NCBI RefSeq assembly: GCF_025642155.1
Contig: NZ_CP106798.1
Coordinates: 5,270,001-5,334,000 of the forward strand
Direction: 5' to 3'
Length of the DNA: 64,000 nt
From: Streptomyces sp. HUAS 15-9
GTDB taxonomy: Bacteria; Actinomycetota; Actinomycetes; Streptomycetales; Streptomycetaceae
Below, piece after piece: positions 8,659 to 16,498 of the stretch. The notes under the pieces were generated by a model that ran no database searches, was not told the origin of the DNA, and saw only the letters and a list, made by a program, of their open reading frames with translations. Position numbers and translations under genes: made by a program. Each line of letters opens with the position of its first letter. Within the stretch, counting starts at the first letter, position 1.

Positions 8659-10062
8659 ATGGGAGTTGCGCGGTCACAGTCGGTCTCCGCGGAGGAAGCC
8701 GCCGGCCGTGTCCCGGGGCGTGGGTCGGGTCGTGTGTCGGGTCGTGGGTCATGGGGAAGGCGGGCTTCGGGCGTGGCGGTGCAGGAGGCGAGGCAGGGGG
8801 CGCGGGCAGGCGCGCGCGGGGCTGCCCACGGGGGTGGCTGCACCTGCGGGGACTGCCCGCACGGGGCGCGTGAGGGGCATCGGCGGGCCGTCGCCGAATT
8901 CCTCCTCAAGCGCGACGAGTTCGCGGCCGGACAGGGACTGCCCGCGGCGGTGGCCCACTCCGCCTCCGCCTCCCGGCAGTGGGTGTCCGAGGAGTTGACC
9001 CAGTCCGCCGAGGCCGTCGCCGAGCGCGGCCGGGCGGAGGGTGACGTCTGGCTGGCGAGGCTGTGGCAGCGCACGCTCTGCGTCCTGTGGGCGGCTGTCG
9101 TCCTCCTGCTGCTGGTGGAGTCGCTGACGGCGATCGGCGCGGGCTGGACGAGCGCCCGCACCGCCGGACTGCTCGCCGCGCTGCTGGTGGCCGGCGCCCT
9201 GACCGGGGCCTCGTGGTTCCACCGGGCGCGCGGCGGGGCGCTGGCGCCGGTGATCGGCGAGGACAACCGGATGTCCACCTCGCGCACCGTGGCGGCGGCC
9301 TGGGTGCTGCTCGTGGCCTATGCGGTCCTGGTCCTGGCGGGCCGCCTCGCCGCGGCCTCCGACCACGCGGAACGCGACGCGCTCATCTCCGGGCTCGAAC
9401 TCGCCCGCGGCGCGGGCATGGTGACCGTGCTCGCGGTGGTCTGCGGCATCGCGGTTCTCGTACGGCGCGTGGTCGGCCTGCGGATCCACGCCCAGCGGCT
9501 GCAGAAGGTACGCGCACTCCGCCCGCGCGCGGCCGACCTGCTCACCGACGACTCCGGCCGGGGCGCCTTCGCCGACATCCAGTACGTCGTGATCAGTGCC
9601 GTGGCCCTGCTGTTCGCCGCCGTACGGCTGGCCCGCCGCCCCGACCAGCTGCCCGACCTGCCGTGGGGCCTTACGGTGCTGGTCCTGGTCTCCGCCCTGA
9701 CCTACCTGGCCGGCAAGTACGCGGAGGGAGGCCGCCCGGTGATCCTCTCCGTCGTCCGTGCCCGCGAGGCCGGCGATCTGGACGGGCCGATCCGCACGGG
9801 CGACGACATCGAGATCCGCGGCGCCTGCTTCGTCCCGCCGGGCGCACAGACCGCCGACCACCTCTCCCGCATGGTCGTCCGCATCGGCGCGGTCGACGTC
9901 CATGTCCCCCTGATCCCCGTCACCGGCGGCTTCAGCAACCCCTCGGACACGGTCCTGACGGTGCCGGTACCCGCGGACGTGGAACCCGGGTGCGTCCAGG
10001 TGCAGGTGATCACCGCGGCGGGGGTGGCCACGAACCGGTGCGAGGTCGAGGTGACGGACTGA
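8659..10062 (+). CDS. Polytopic membrane protein with C-terminal IPT-like domain
   Basis: 467 aa from the first ATG. About six membrane helices lie between residues 135 and 350, preceded by a cytosolic segment with a CTCGDC cysteine cluster and followed by an 85-residue soluble domain (GDDIEIRGACFVPPG... to the end) whose beta pattern resembles an IPT/TIG fold. The true start is uncertain: residues 15-40 are encoded by a simple GGGTCGTG-type repeat and are Gly/Arg-rich, and GTG at 8773 is a good alternative. Function unknown. It diverges from the DUF4429 gene. Confidence 0.65.
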   Translation: MGVARSQSVSAEEAAGRVPGRGSGRVSGRGSWGRRASGVAVQEARQGARAGARGAAHGGGCTCGDCPHGAREGHRRAVAEFLLKRDEFAAGQGLPAAVAHSASASRQWVSEELTQSAEAVAERGRAEGDVWLARLWQRTLCVLWAAVVLLLLVESLTAIGAGWTSARTAGLLAALLVAGALTGASWFHRARGGALAPVIGEDNRMSTSRTVAAAWVLLVAYAVLVLAGRLAAASDHAERDALISGLELARGAGMVTVLAVVCGIAVLVRRVVGLRIHAQRLQKVRALRPRAADLLTDDSGRGAFADIQYVVISAVALLFAAVRLARRPDQLPDLPWGLTVLVLVSALTYLAGKYAEGGRPVILSVVRAREAGDLDGPIRTGDDIEIRGACFVPPGAQTADHLSRMVVRIGAVDVHVPLIPVTGGFSNPSDTVLTVPVPADVEPGCVQVQVITAAGVATNRCEVEVTD

Positions 10063-10211
10063 GAGCGGCGGATCACCGACCGGGACCCCGGCTCGCTCGA
10101 GCTGACCGAAGAGACTGAAAAACCTCCGCAAGAGGATTGAGCCGGACCCATTTGTCGTACGTAAGGTCTGTTGAGGGGTCTCTGCACACGGGCGAGAGGC
10201 GGCTAGGAACG

Positions 10212-10742
10212 ATGACTCACAGCATCCGTACGGACACGCACACCCCCTATCTCGACGGCGACCGCGACTGGCGGGACACCGCCACCCGCTATGCCCTCCT
10301 TCCTCTGCGCATCTTCCTGGGCGTCACCTTCATCTACGCCGGCCTGGACAAGCTGACCGACAGCGCCTTCATGAAGTCGGGCGGCTCCGGCTCGATCGGC
10401 GACACCATGCGCGCGGTCCGCGACTCCTCCGCCATCCCGGCCCTGGTCGACCTGGCCCTGAAGAACCCGGTCGGCTTCGGCTACGCCATCGCCTTCGGTG
10501 AACTGGCCGTGGGCATCGGCGTCCTGATCGGCCTGTTCGGCCGTCTCGCCGCGCTCGGCGGGGCGCTGATCTCGCTCAGCCTGTGGCTGACGGTGAGCTG
10601 GGCCAACAGCCCGTACTACTACGGCAACGACCTCGCCTATCTGATGGCCTGGCTGCCTCTCGTCCTCGCCGGCACCCCGTACCTCTCCCTCGACTCGATG
10701 CTGCGCGCACGGCGACGGCAGCGGGCGGCGGGCTACCGGTAG
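10212..10742 (+). CDS. DoxX family membrane protein
   Basis: 176 aa with four predicted membrane helices. The family hallmark is present: LRIFLGVTFIYAGLDKL in helix 1, then GELAVGIGVLIGLFGRLAAL in helix 2. The insertion between them (SAFMKSGGSGSIGDTM) is usual for actinobacterial members. DoxX proteins are linked to thiol redox and thiosulfate oxidation, but most are uncharacterised. The ATG at 10212 (AGGA upstream) is preferred to an upstream start at 10137 that lies on a likely promoter (TTGAGC at 10137, TAAGGT at 10162). Confidence 0.85.
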   Translation: MTHSIRTDTHTPYLDGDRDWRDTATRYALLPLRIFLGVTFIYAGLDKLTDSAFMKSGGSGSIGDTMRAVRDSSAIPALVDLALKNPVGFGYAIAFGELAVGIGVLIGLFGRLAALGGALISLSLWLTVSWANSPYYYGNDLAYLMAWLPLVLAGTPYLSLDSMLRARRRQRAAGYR

Positions 10743-10798
10743 CCCGTAGCCCCTCGCGTGACCGACAGCCCGACAGCCCGGCAGGTCGGGCGTGGTCG

Positions 10799-11050
10799 TC
10801 AGCCCGGCAGGTCGGGCCCGGTGATGGCCGTCTCCGCCGCGCTCGTACGGCCCGGACCGCGCCGTCCGCGTACGAGGCGGGCCAGGGCCGCCGCCGCGCC
10901 CGCCAGGCCGAGGCCGCCCACGACGAGGGGGACGGCCGCGAACCAGGGCGTCTCCCACAGACCGCCCGCGTCCCCGGCGTAGACGACGCCCGTGACGGTG
11001 AGGAAGAGACCGGCGACCAGCCGTCCCGGCTGGAACTCATGACGCAGCAC
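10799..11050 (-). CDS. Small membrane protein coupled to the PspC protein
   Basis: 83 aa with two hydrophobic helices (LVAGLFLTVTGVVYAG and AAVPLVVGGLGLAGAAAALARL) and a basic tail, no known domain. Its start overlaps the end of the PspC-domain gene by 14 bp, so the two are translationally coupled and it probably works with that protein in the envelope. Function unknown; the short conserved pairing suggests an accessory or assembly factor. Confidence 0.65.
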   Translation of the reverse strand: MLRHEFQPGRLVAGLFLTVTGVVYAGDAGGLWETPWFAAVPLVVGGLGLAGAAAALARLVRGRRGPGRTSAAETAITGPDLPG

Positions 11051-12341
11051 GGCTCACCTCCGCCTGTCCCACACCGACTTCGAGATCGATGTCGAGCGTC
11101 CCGGCGTTCTTGCCGCCCTTCGCCGGTATCAGCGTCACGTCCTTGTGCTTGCCCGGTGCCACGTCCACGTCCTGTTTGTCCTCACCCGGCAACTGGATGT
11201 CGCCGACCCCCACATCGATGCTCATCCGTACGGTCGCGTCCGCCGGCACGATCACCCGCAGCCGGCCCGCACCCACCGCGGCCTTGGTCTCCACCGTCTC
11301 GCCCTTGGCGATGCGCACCCGGGTCAGGTCCAGGGTGCCCTCGCCGGTGCCGAGGTCGTACTTAGGCCGCACCTCCGCTACCGAGGCCGGCTTCCACGAC
11401 GTGCGCATCCAGTGCGTGGTGATGTCCTTGGGCAGGGCCGACGCCCCGGCGAGCAGTGCCGCCGTGACGATCGCCAGGAACACCGACCCCGCGCCCGTAC
11501 GTCCCAGGACCGCGCTGAGGGCGATGCCGAGGCCGAGGACGAGGAGCGCACAGGCCAGGCCGGCCTGCAGGCTGGTGCCCAGCGGATGCCCCTTCCAGGT
11601 CGCGGCGCTGCCCAGGCCGCCGGCCAGCAGGGCGAGCAGGAAGACCCAGCCGCCGATCCAGCGCGGACCGCGCGGCCGTGGGGGCCCGCTGTGCGGGGTG
11701 CGTATGTCCGCGCGGTTGGTCCAGGAGTTGCCGAGGCCGATGTTGACGGCCGCCGCGATGTCCCGGTCGCGCGAGTCCCCGGGGCCCCACAGATAGCCCG
11801 TGCCGCCGACGTGCGTGCCGTCCTTGACGATCGGGTCGCGCCACCAGGAGGGGTAGGCGGTGGGGACCGGCGGTGCCTGGGCCTCCGGCGGGGCGTCGGC
11901 CACGGCCTGCGCGGCCAGGGGATCGGGGTCGGGGGCGCCGCGCCGCCGCGACCAGTAACCGGCGCCGGCCAGCAGCAGGGAGAGGACGACGGCGAACGTG
12001 AGCACCCCGCCGTTCTTCAGCATCGTCAGGAACACCCCGCAGCCGACCAGCGCGAACAGCACGGCCGCGAGGGCCTGCCCGTCGACCCGCCCGGTCAGCA
12101 GCTTGCGGACCTCGTTCTCCTCCTCGTCCGCGTACGGCACGAAGAGCCAGGCGAAGCCGTAGAAGATGAGACCGATCCCGCCCGCCGCGGCGAGCACCGC
12201 GAGGGTGATCCGGAATATCACGGGATCCATGTCGGTGTGCCGCCCGAGCCCGGCGCACACCCCCGAGATCATCTTGTACCGCCGGTCGCGGCGGAACCTG
12301 CGGGGGGATTCGACGGCACCGCCCTCGCCGGGCGCCGTCAC
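11037..12341 (-). CDS. PspC domain / LiaF-like membrane protein
   Basis: 434 aa from the GTG at 12341. Residues 14-80 form a PspC domain (FRRDRRYKMISGVCAGLGRH), followed by about six membrane helices and a C-terminal beta-rich domain of about 95 residues (residues 340-434) resembling the LiaF/DUF4097 type found in cell-wall-antibiotic response inhibitors. It is divergent from a PspC-histidine kinase and regulator pair, as expected if it senses or inhibits the kinase. The GTG has no ribosome-binding site, and a better-looking N-terminus (ATG at 12441, MTDHEHAAT) lies in another frame, so a frameshift near 12345-12420 is suspected. Confidence 0.8.
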   Translation of the reverse strand: MTAPGEGGAVESPRRFRRDRRYKMISGVCAGLGRHTDMDPVIFRITLAVLAAAGGIGLIFYGFAWLFVPYADEEENEVRKLLTGRVDGQALAAVLFALVGCGVFLTMLKNGGVLTFAVVLSLLLAGAGYWSRRRGAPDPDPLAAQAVADAPPEAQAPPVPTAYPSWWRDPIVKDGTHVGGTGYLWGPGDSRDRDIAAAVNIGLGNSWTNRADIRTPHSGPPRPRGPRWIGGWVFLLALLAGGLGSAATWKGHPLGTSLQAGLACALLVLGLGIALSAVLGRTGAGSVFLAIVTAALLAGASALPKDITTHWMRTSWKPASVAEVRPKYDLGTGEGTLDLTRVRIAKGETVETKAAVGAGRLRVIVPADATVRMSIDVGVGDIQLPGEDKQDVDVAPGKHKDVTLIPAKGGKNAGTLDIDLEVGVGQAEVSRAAS

Positions 12342-12485
12342 GTCCGCGGCGGGCGCGGCATCCGTCGGCCCGGCGCCCGGGGCGGGGGCGCGGGCCGGGG
12401 CCGGGTCCCGGACCCGTCGCGGCGTGCTCGTGATCTGTCATGTGTCCATGGTGACGGGCGTGCCGCCCGGGCGGCAGTCGGAATG

Positions 12486-12584
12486 ACCCTGGGTGAACCC
12501 TGATATCGGCCCTGAGACGGTGCGGGGGAGGCGTTCGACGGCCGGACTTTCGAAGATCAGGGGAGTCTCGGGGGTAGACCCTGA
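12486..12584. promoter_or_regulatory. Divergent control region with repeated ACCCTGA motifs
   Basis: ACCCTGA occurs at 12497 and 12578, ACCCTG at 12486, and the inverse TCAGGGG at 12557. The pair ATCAGGG (12556) and CCCTGAT (12579) frame a further GTCT/AGAC pair, making an imperfect palindrome in front of the kinase gene. These are good candidates for binding sites of the co-encoded LuxR-type regulator, controlling both the membrane protein and the kinase operon. Confidence 0.5.
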
Positions 12585-13912
12585 TGCTCCGCAACTCCGC
12601 CCGTGTGACCATCGATGGCATGCCGGAAGCCGCAGCAGCGCCCATCGACGACCCGCGGCCACCGCGCAAGCTCTACCGCAGCAGCGACGGCCGCTGGCTC
12701 GGTGGTGTCGCGCGGGGCCTCGCCGGGCACCTCGGGCTGCCCGTGATCTGGGTGCGGCTGGTCTTCGTCGGCCTGCTCATGGCCGACGGCCTCGGCGCGC
12801 TGCTGTACGCCGCGTTCTGGTTCTTCGTGCCGCTCGGCGTCGGCGGCGTCGGCGGCCAGAAGCCGCCGTCCCTGGTCAGCACGGAGACCTCGCCGGACGG
12901 CCGGCGCAGACTCGTCACCCGCAAACCCGACAAGGGCCAGATCGTCGCGCTGCTCCTCATGGTCGTCGTGGCCATGGTCTTCGTCAGCAACGTCAACCTG
13001 GGCAGCGGAGCCAAGGCGTACCTCCTGCCCGCCGTCCTGGTCGGCGCGGGCGTAGCCCTGGTCTGGCGCCAGGCGGACAACGCCCGCCGGGCCCGCTGGG
13101 TCGAGGTCGGCAGCCGCCGCCGCACCCTGACCCTGCTGCGCACCGGCGGCGGCGTCCTGCTCGTCACCGCGGGCGTCTCCGGCATCTTCGTCCTGCAGGG
13201 CTCCGCCGCCCACCTCGGCTCGGTCCTCCAGGCCGCCCTCGCGGTCCTCGTCGGCATAACGCTGCTCGCCGGGCCGTACCTCGTGCGGATGACCCAGGAC
13301 CTCTCCGAGGAGCGTCTGATGCGTATCCGCGCCCAGGAGCGCGCCGAGGTCGCCGCCCACGTCCACGACTCGGTGCTGCACACCCTCACCCTGATCCAGC
13401 GCAACGCGGATAACGCGAACGAGGTGCGCCGCCTCGCCCGCGCCCAGGAACGCGACCTGCGCACCTGGCTGTACAAACCCGAGGGCACCGGCAAGGACGA
13501 GGCCGACGAACCGGACAGCCTCGCCGACGCGGTCCGGCGCAACGCCGCCGAGGTGGAGGACAAGCACGGCGTCCCGATCGAGGTCGTCGTGGTCGGCGAC
13601 TGCCCCCTCGACGAGCGGATCGCCGCACAGATGCAGGCCGCGCGCGAGGCGATGGTGAACGCCGCCAAGTACGGTGGCGAGGGCGGCGCCGTGCAGGTCT
13701 ACGCCGAAGTCGAGGGCAGGACGGTCTTCGTGTCCGTCCGTGACCGCGGTCCGGGCTTCGATCTCGATTCGATACCCGCCGACCGCATGGGCGTCAGAGA
13801 ATCGATCATCGGCCGCATGGAACGCAACGGCGGTACGGCACGGCTGCGGTCGGCGCCGGACGGCGGCACGGAGGTCGAGCTGGAGATGGAGAGGGCGGAG
13901 AAGACGTCATGA
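12584..13912 (+). CDS. PspC-domain sensor histidine kinase
   Basis: 442 aa from the first ATG; ATG at 12620 (MPEAAAAPID) is an alternative that would leave the regulator-site-like palindrome outside the gene. Order: PspC domain (RKLYRSSDGRWLGGVARGLAG), several membrane helices, then a HisKA_3 dimerisation domain with the phospho-acceptor His in AAHVHDSVLHTL (His261 from the first ATG), then a HATPase domain with the N-box AREAMVNAAKYGG and G1 DRGPGFD. This is the NarL-type kinase class of LiaS. It overlaps the response regulator by ATGA. It probably senses envelope stress with the divergent PspC/LiaF-like protein. Confidence 0.92.
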   Translation: MLRNSARVTIDGMPEAAAAPIDDPRPPRKLYRSSDGRWLGGVARGLAGHLGLPVIWVRLVFVGLLMADGLGALLYAAFWFFVPLGVGGVGGQKPPSLVSTETSPDGRRRLVTRKPDKGQIVALLLMVVVAMVFVSNVNLGSGAKAYLLPAVLVGAGVALVWRQADNARRARWVEVGSRRRTLTLLRTGGGVLLVTAGVSGIFVLQGSAAHLGSVLQAALAVLVGITLLAGPYLVRMTQDLSEERLMRIRAQERAEVAAHVHDSVLHTLTLIQRNADNANEVRRLARAQERDLRTWLYKPEGTGKDEADEPDSLADAVRRNAAEVEDKHGVPIEVVVVGDCPLDERIAAQMQAAREAMVNAAKYGGEGGAVQVYAEVEGRTVFVSVRDRGPGFDLDSIPADRMGVRESIIGRMERNGGTARLRSAPDGGTEVELEMERAEKTS

Positions 13913-14634
13913 GCGACGCGACCGAGGCGAACGGCACGGCGGGAGCTGCGGAGGGCGGCGGCGCGGCGGCCGGGCGTCGCGTCCGGGTGGTCCTCGTCGA
14001 CGACCACCGGATGTTCCGTACGGGCGTCCAGGCCGAGATCGGCCAGACCGAGCAGACCGGCGTCGAGGTCGTCGGCGAGGCCGCGGACGTCGACCAGGCC
14101 GTCACGGTGATCACCGCGACCCGGCCCGAGGTGGTGCTCCTCGACGTCCATCTCCCGGGCGGCGGCGGTGTCGAAGTGCTGCGCCGTTGCGCCTCGTTGA
14201 TGGCCGACACCGAGCGGCCGGTCCGCTTCCTCGCACTGTCCGTGTCGGACGCGGCGGAGGACGTGATCGGTGTGATCCGCGGCGGCGCCCGGGGCTATGT
14301 CACCAAGACGATCACCGGCACGGACCTGGTCGACTCCGTCTTCCGTGTCCAGGAGGGCGACGCCGTCTTCTCCCCGCGACTGGCCGGCTTCGTCCTCGAT
14401 GCCTTCGCCTCCACGGACGCCCCGCCGGTCGACGAGGACCTGGACCGCCTCACCCAGCGGGAGCGGGAGGTGCTGCGGCTGATCGCCCGCGGCTACGCGT
14501 ACAAGGAGATCGCCAAGCAGCTCTTCATCTCGGTGAAGACGGTCGAGTCCCATGTCTCGGCGGTCCTGAGGAAACTCCAGCTGTCCAACCGGCACGAACT
14601 GACCCGGTGGGCGACGGCACGTCGGCTGGTGTGA
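13909..14634 (+). CDS. LuxR/NarL-family response regulator
   Basis: 241 aa. The receiver domain has the acidic pair DDHRMFR (residues 31-32) and the phospho-acceptor Asp79 in VVLLDVHLP; the C-terminal LuxR helix-turn-helix (residues 180-240) reads LTQREREVLRLIARGYAYKE followed by VKTVESHVS. The Ala/Gly-rich N-terminal 22 residues are a non-conserved extension. Its start codon overlaps the kinase stop by 4 bp, so the two are one operon. It likely binds the ACCCTGA repeats upstream and controls the divergent PspC gene. Confidence 0.93.
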   Translation: MSDATEANGTAGAAEGGGAAAGRRVRVVLVDDHRMFRTGVQAEIGQTEQTGVEVVGEAADVDQAVTVITATRPEVVLLDVHLPGGGGVEVLRRCASLMADTERPVRFLALSVSDAAEDVIGVIRGGARGYVTKTITGTDLVDSVFRVQEGDAVFSPRLAGFVLDAFASTDAPPVDEDLDRLTQREREVLRLIARGYAYKEIAKQLFISVKTVESHVSAVLRKLQLSNRHELTRWATARRLV

Positions 14635-14641
14635 CCATCCG

Positions 14642-14655
14642 GTAGGCGCGCCTAC
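14642..14655. repeat. 14-bp perfect palindrome after the regulator gene
   Basis: GTAGGCGCGCCTAC, self-complementary, eight bases after the regulator's stop. Just downstream, AGGAGGAGG (about 14684-14692) looks like a ribosome-binding site but no gene follows it, which suggests that the DNA beyond was lost. Confidence 0.4.
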
Positions 14656-14702
14656 GATCACACCGTTACGCTGTGCCCGACAGGAGGAGGGCTGCGGGCC
14701 GA

Positions 14703-14969
14703 TCAGAGCGAACCAGGAACGGGTGCCGAACGACTCCTGGCCCAGATCTCGCGGCCGGCCGGGACCTCTGCGTGCCGGTACGCGTTCGTCATCAGCTCGC
14801 TCAGTAGGAGTTCCGCCGTGTCCGTCACGTCCTGCGGGAGGCCCCAGGACGTCGCCTGTTCGCGGAACAGAGCGCGTGCTCTGCCCACGCTTCGGGCGTG
14901 ACGCGGCAGGCGCCACTCGATGTCCTTCGGGGCCGCCGTCGTGGGCAGTGGGGGCCACGGGGTGTGCAT
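14703..14969 (-). pseudogene. Truncated ATP-binding (anti-sigma-type) protein
   Basis: 88 aa against a usual 130-150 for the single-domain HATPase proteins that accompany XRE/DUF5753 regulators in Streptomyces. The N-box is intact (LLLSELMTNAYRHA) and GREIWAR follows, but the sequence then turns to SRSAPVPGSL and stops; the G1 and G2 boxes that close over ATP are missing. The next DNA belongs to the response-regulator locus, so a deletion removed the 3' half. It is divergent from the truncated XRE gene, the usual partner arrangement. Almost certainly non-functional. Confidence 0.75.
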
Positions 14970-15099
14970 GCGCCGTTCATCCTTGCATTGATGTTTTGAC
15001 GTTTGGCGGGATCACGGTCCCGGGTCGCACGTAGCCTCACGAGTAACGGCGGGGGTACGGCTGGTGGTTGTACCCGTCGTGGATTCGGCGGAGGTGTGC

Positions 15100-15469
15100 G
15101 TGTCGACCGAGGTGAACTCCCAGCCGCCGATCGCGTGGCGGTACTGCGGCAGCCAGATCAAGATGTGGCGTGCGGAGGCCGGGATCGGTCGTGAGGCGCT
15201 GGCCAAGGAGGTCGGTTACGACTACGAGTACGTCAAGTCGACGGAGAACGGCCACCGTCGGCCAACTCTGCGGCTTCTGCAGATCGCTGACCAGGTGTGC
15301 GGGGCGGGCGGGAAGCTCGTCGCGGCCCAGGAGTACCTGAAACCGGAGCCGTTCCCGGCGCGGTCGCAGGAGTTCATGGCGATTGAGGCCGAGGCCATCA
15401 GCTTCTCCTGCTACGAGCCGCTGCTCATTCCGGGCTTGTTGCAGACGGAGGAGTACGCGCGAGCCCGTG
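15100..15469 (+). pseudogene. Truncated XRE-family regulator (DUF5753)
   Basis: The first 123 residues from the GTG at 15100 match the family: an XRE helix-turn-helix (IKMWRAEAGIGREALAKEVG, then YDYEYVKSTENGHRRPT) and the start of the DUF5753 domain (FMAIEAEAISFSCYEPLLIP, LLQTEEYARA). Full members are about 280 aa. After EEYARAR the frame continues for 130 codons of Arg/Pro-rich sequence unlike the family, so the gene is fused to foreign DNA at about 15470. Such regulators work with the divergent ATP-binding protein, here also truncated. Confidence 0.75.
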
Positions 15470-15745
15470 CCCGGCATGGCGCGCCCCCGCCGTCTCATGC
15501 CGGAGTGCACCGAGTGCGGGGTCCCGGGCCGCCCCGCGGCCTTCGTCGGCGGCCTGTGCCGGGGCTGCCGTACCGTCACACAGGACGCCCACGCTCCCTC
15601 GACAGCCACCACACACGCAACGAAGCTCGGCGTGGAGATGAACCGCCACACCGCCGTCACCCTCGCTCGCGACGCCCTCGCCGCCCGTCCCCGCGACCGT
15701 CGACAACCAGCCAAATTCTGTCCCGTCGGATTCCCGCGGCCGTAG
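15470..15745 (+). pseudogene. Gene fragment with a Cys-pair (zinc-ribbon-like) motif
   Basis: Beginning at the breakpoint of the XRE gene, a different frame reads ARPRRLMPECTECGVPGRPA and then GGLCRGCR, two CxxC pairs spaced as in a small zinc ribbon, and continues to a stop at 15745. It has no start or ribosome-binding site of its own. It looks like the 3' end of a DNA-binding protein of the kind carried by actinomycete mobile elements, which is inference from the motif only. Confidence 0.4.
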
Positions 15746-15857
15746 CTCCCCACAGGCTCGTGTCACCCCCACCCCACACATCGCAGAATGGGGAACGGCC
15801 GACGGTCATACAGCCGTTGGCCGAGGGGTGGCGCGGGGCACGGGGAGGGGCGCGGAC

Positions 15858-16258
15858 ATGACGCGGGGCACCGCCGAGCGGGACGAGATGGAACAGCCGA
15901 TCATCGACCAGCTGAAGGCGATGGGATGGCGGCACGCCCATGGAACCGACCTCAGCAAGGTGGACCCCGCCGGGGACGAACGGGCGTACAGCGATCTGCT
16001 CCTGTTGAAGCGCCTGCGCTCCGCCGTCCGGCGCGTCAACCGGGTGCCCGGTGGCGGGGGTTCCTGGATGACGGACGCGGACGGACGCCGCCATCGACGA
16101 CCTGCGCCGTACAGCCCGTAACGTGGCCACCACCTCGCTCGTCACGGTCAACGGCGAAGTGACCAGTCGGCTGATCAAGGGAACGCCGGTCACCGGCGAC
16201 GAGGAGCACCACCACGGCTCGACCGTGCACGCCCAGTTCATCGACTGGAACCTGGAAA
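15858..16258 (+). pseudogene. Type I restriction enzyme R subunit, N-terminal remnant
   Basis: From the ATG at 15858 the protein reads EMEQPIIDQLKAMGWRHAHG and, further on, LLLLKRLRSAVRRVN, the signature start of HsdR. At 16071-16090 a near-perfect 10-bp tandem duplication (ACGGACGCGG, ACGGACGCCG) shifts the frame; the next frame continues the HsdR match with AAIDDLRRTARNVATTSLV, GTPVTGDE and HAQFIDW. The nuclease and helicase domains (more than 700 residues) are absent, and the sequence runs into a metallopeptidase fragment. Clearly a dead gene. Confidence 0.7.
16071..16090. repeat. 10-bp tandem duplication breaking hsdR
   Basis: ACGGACGCGG is followed directly by ACGGACGCCG. Removing one copy restores one continuous HsdR-like frame (WMTDAAIDDLRR), so the duplication explains the frameshift. 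Confidence 0.65.
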
Positions 16259-16261
16259 TTC

Positions 16262-16441
16262 CCGGCTCACCTGGTCGACTACGTCATCGCCCATGAACTC
16301 GCTCACATCAGGATCTCCGGGCACGGAGCGGACTACTGGGCCCTTCTCCGACAGGCCATTTCAGAGTGCGAGGAACGCAAGGAGGAACTGGACGATCTCG
16401 GACGCCGACTGTGGCTCGGCGAGGTCCGTGAAAGGCGCTGA
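16262..16441 (+). pseudogene. M48/YgjP-like metallopeptidase, C-terminal remnant
   Basis: The frame reads HLVDYVIAHELAHIRISGHG, i.e. the zinc-binding HELAH motif and the third His, then YWALLRQAISECEERKEEL and LGRRLWLGEV before the stop. These are the last 58 residues of a DUF45-type peptidase that normally is about 170-230 aa and often sits beside type I restriction genes. The 5' part is gone and it abuts the hsdR remnant in another frame, consistent with one deletion across both genes. Confidence 0.7.
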
Positions 16442-16498
16442 TGCCCGCCGCGGCCGACCCCGTTGTTCCACACGTCACGCCTTCTCTCTGACGCCTCC

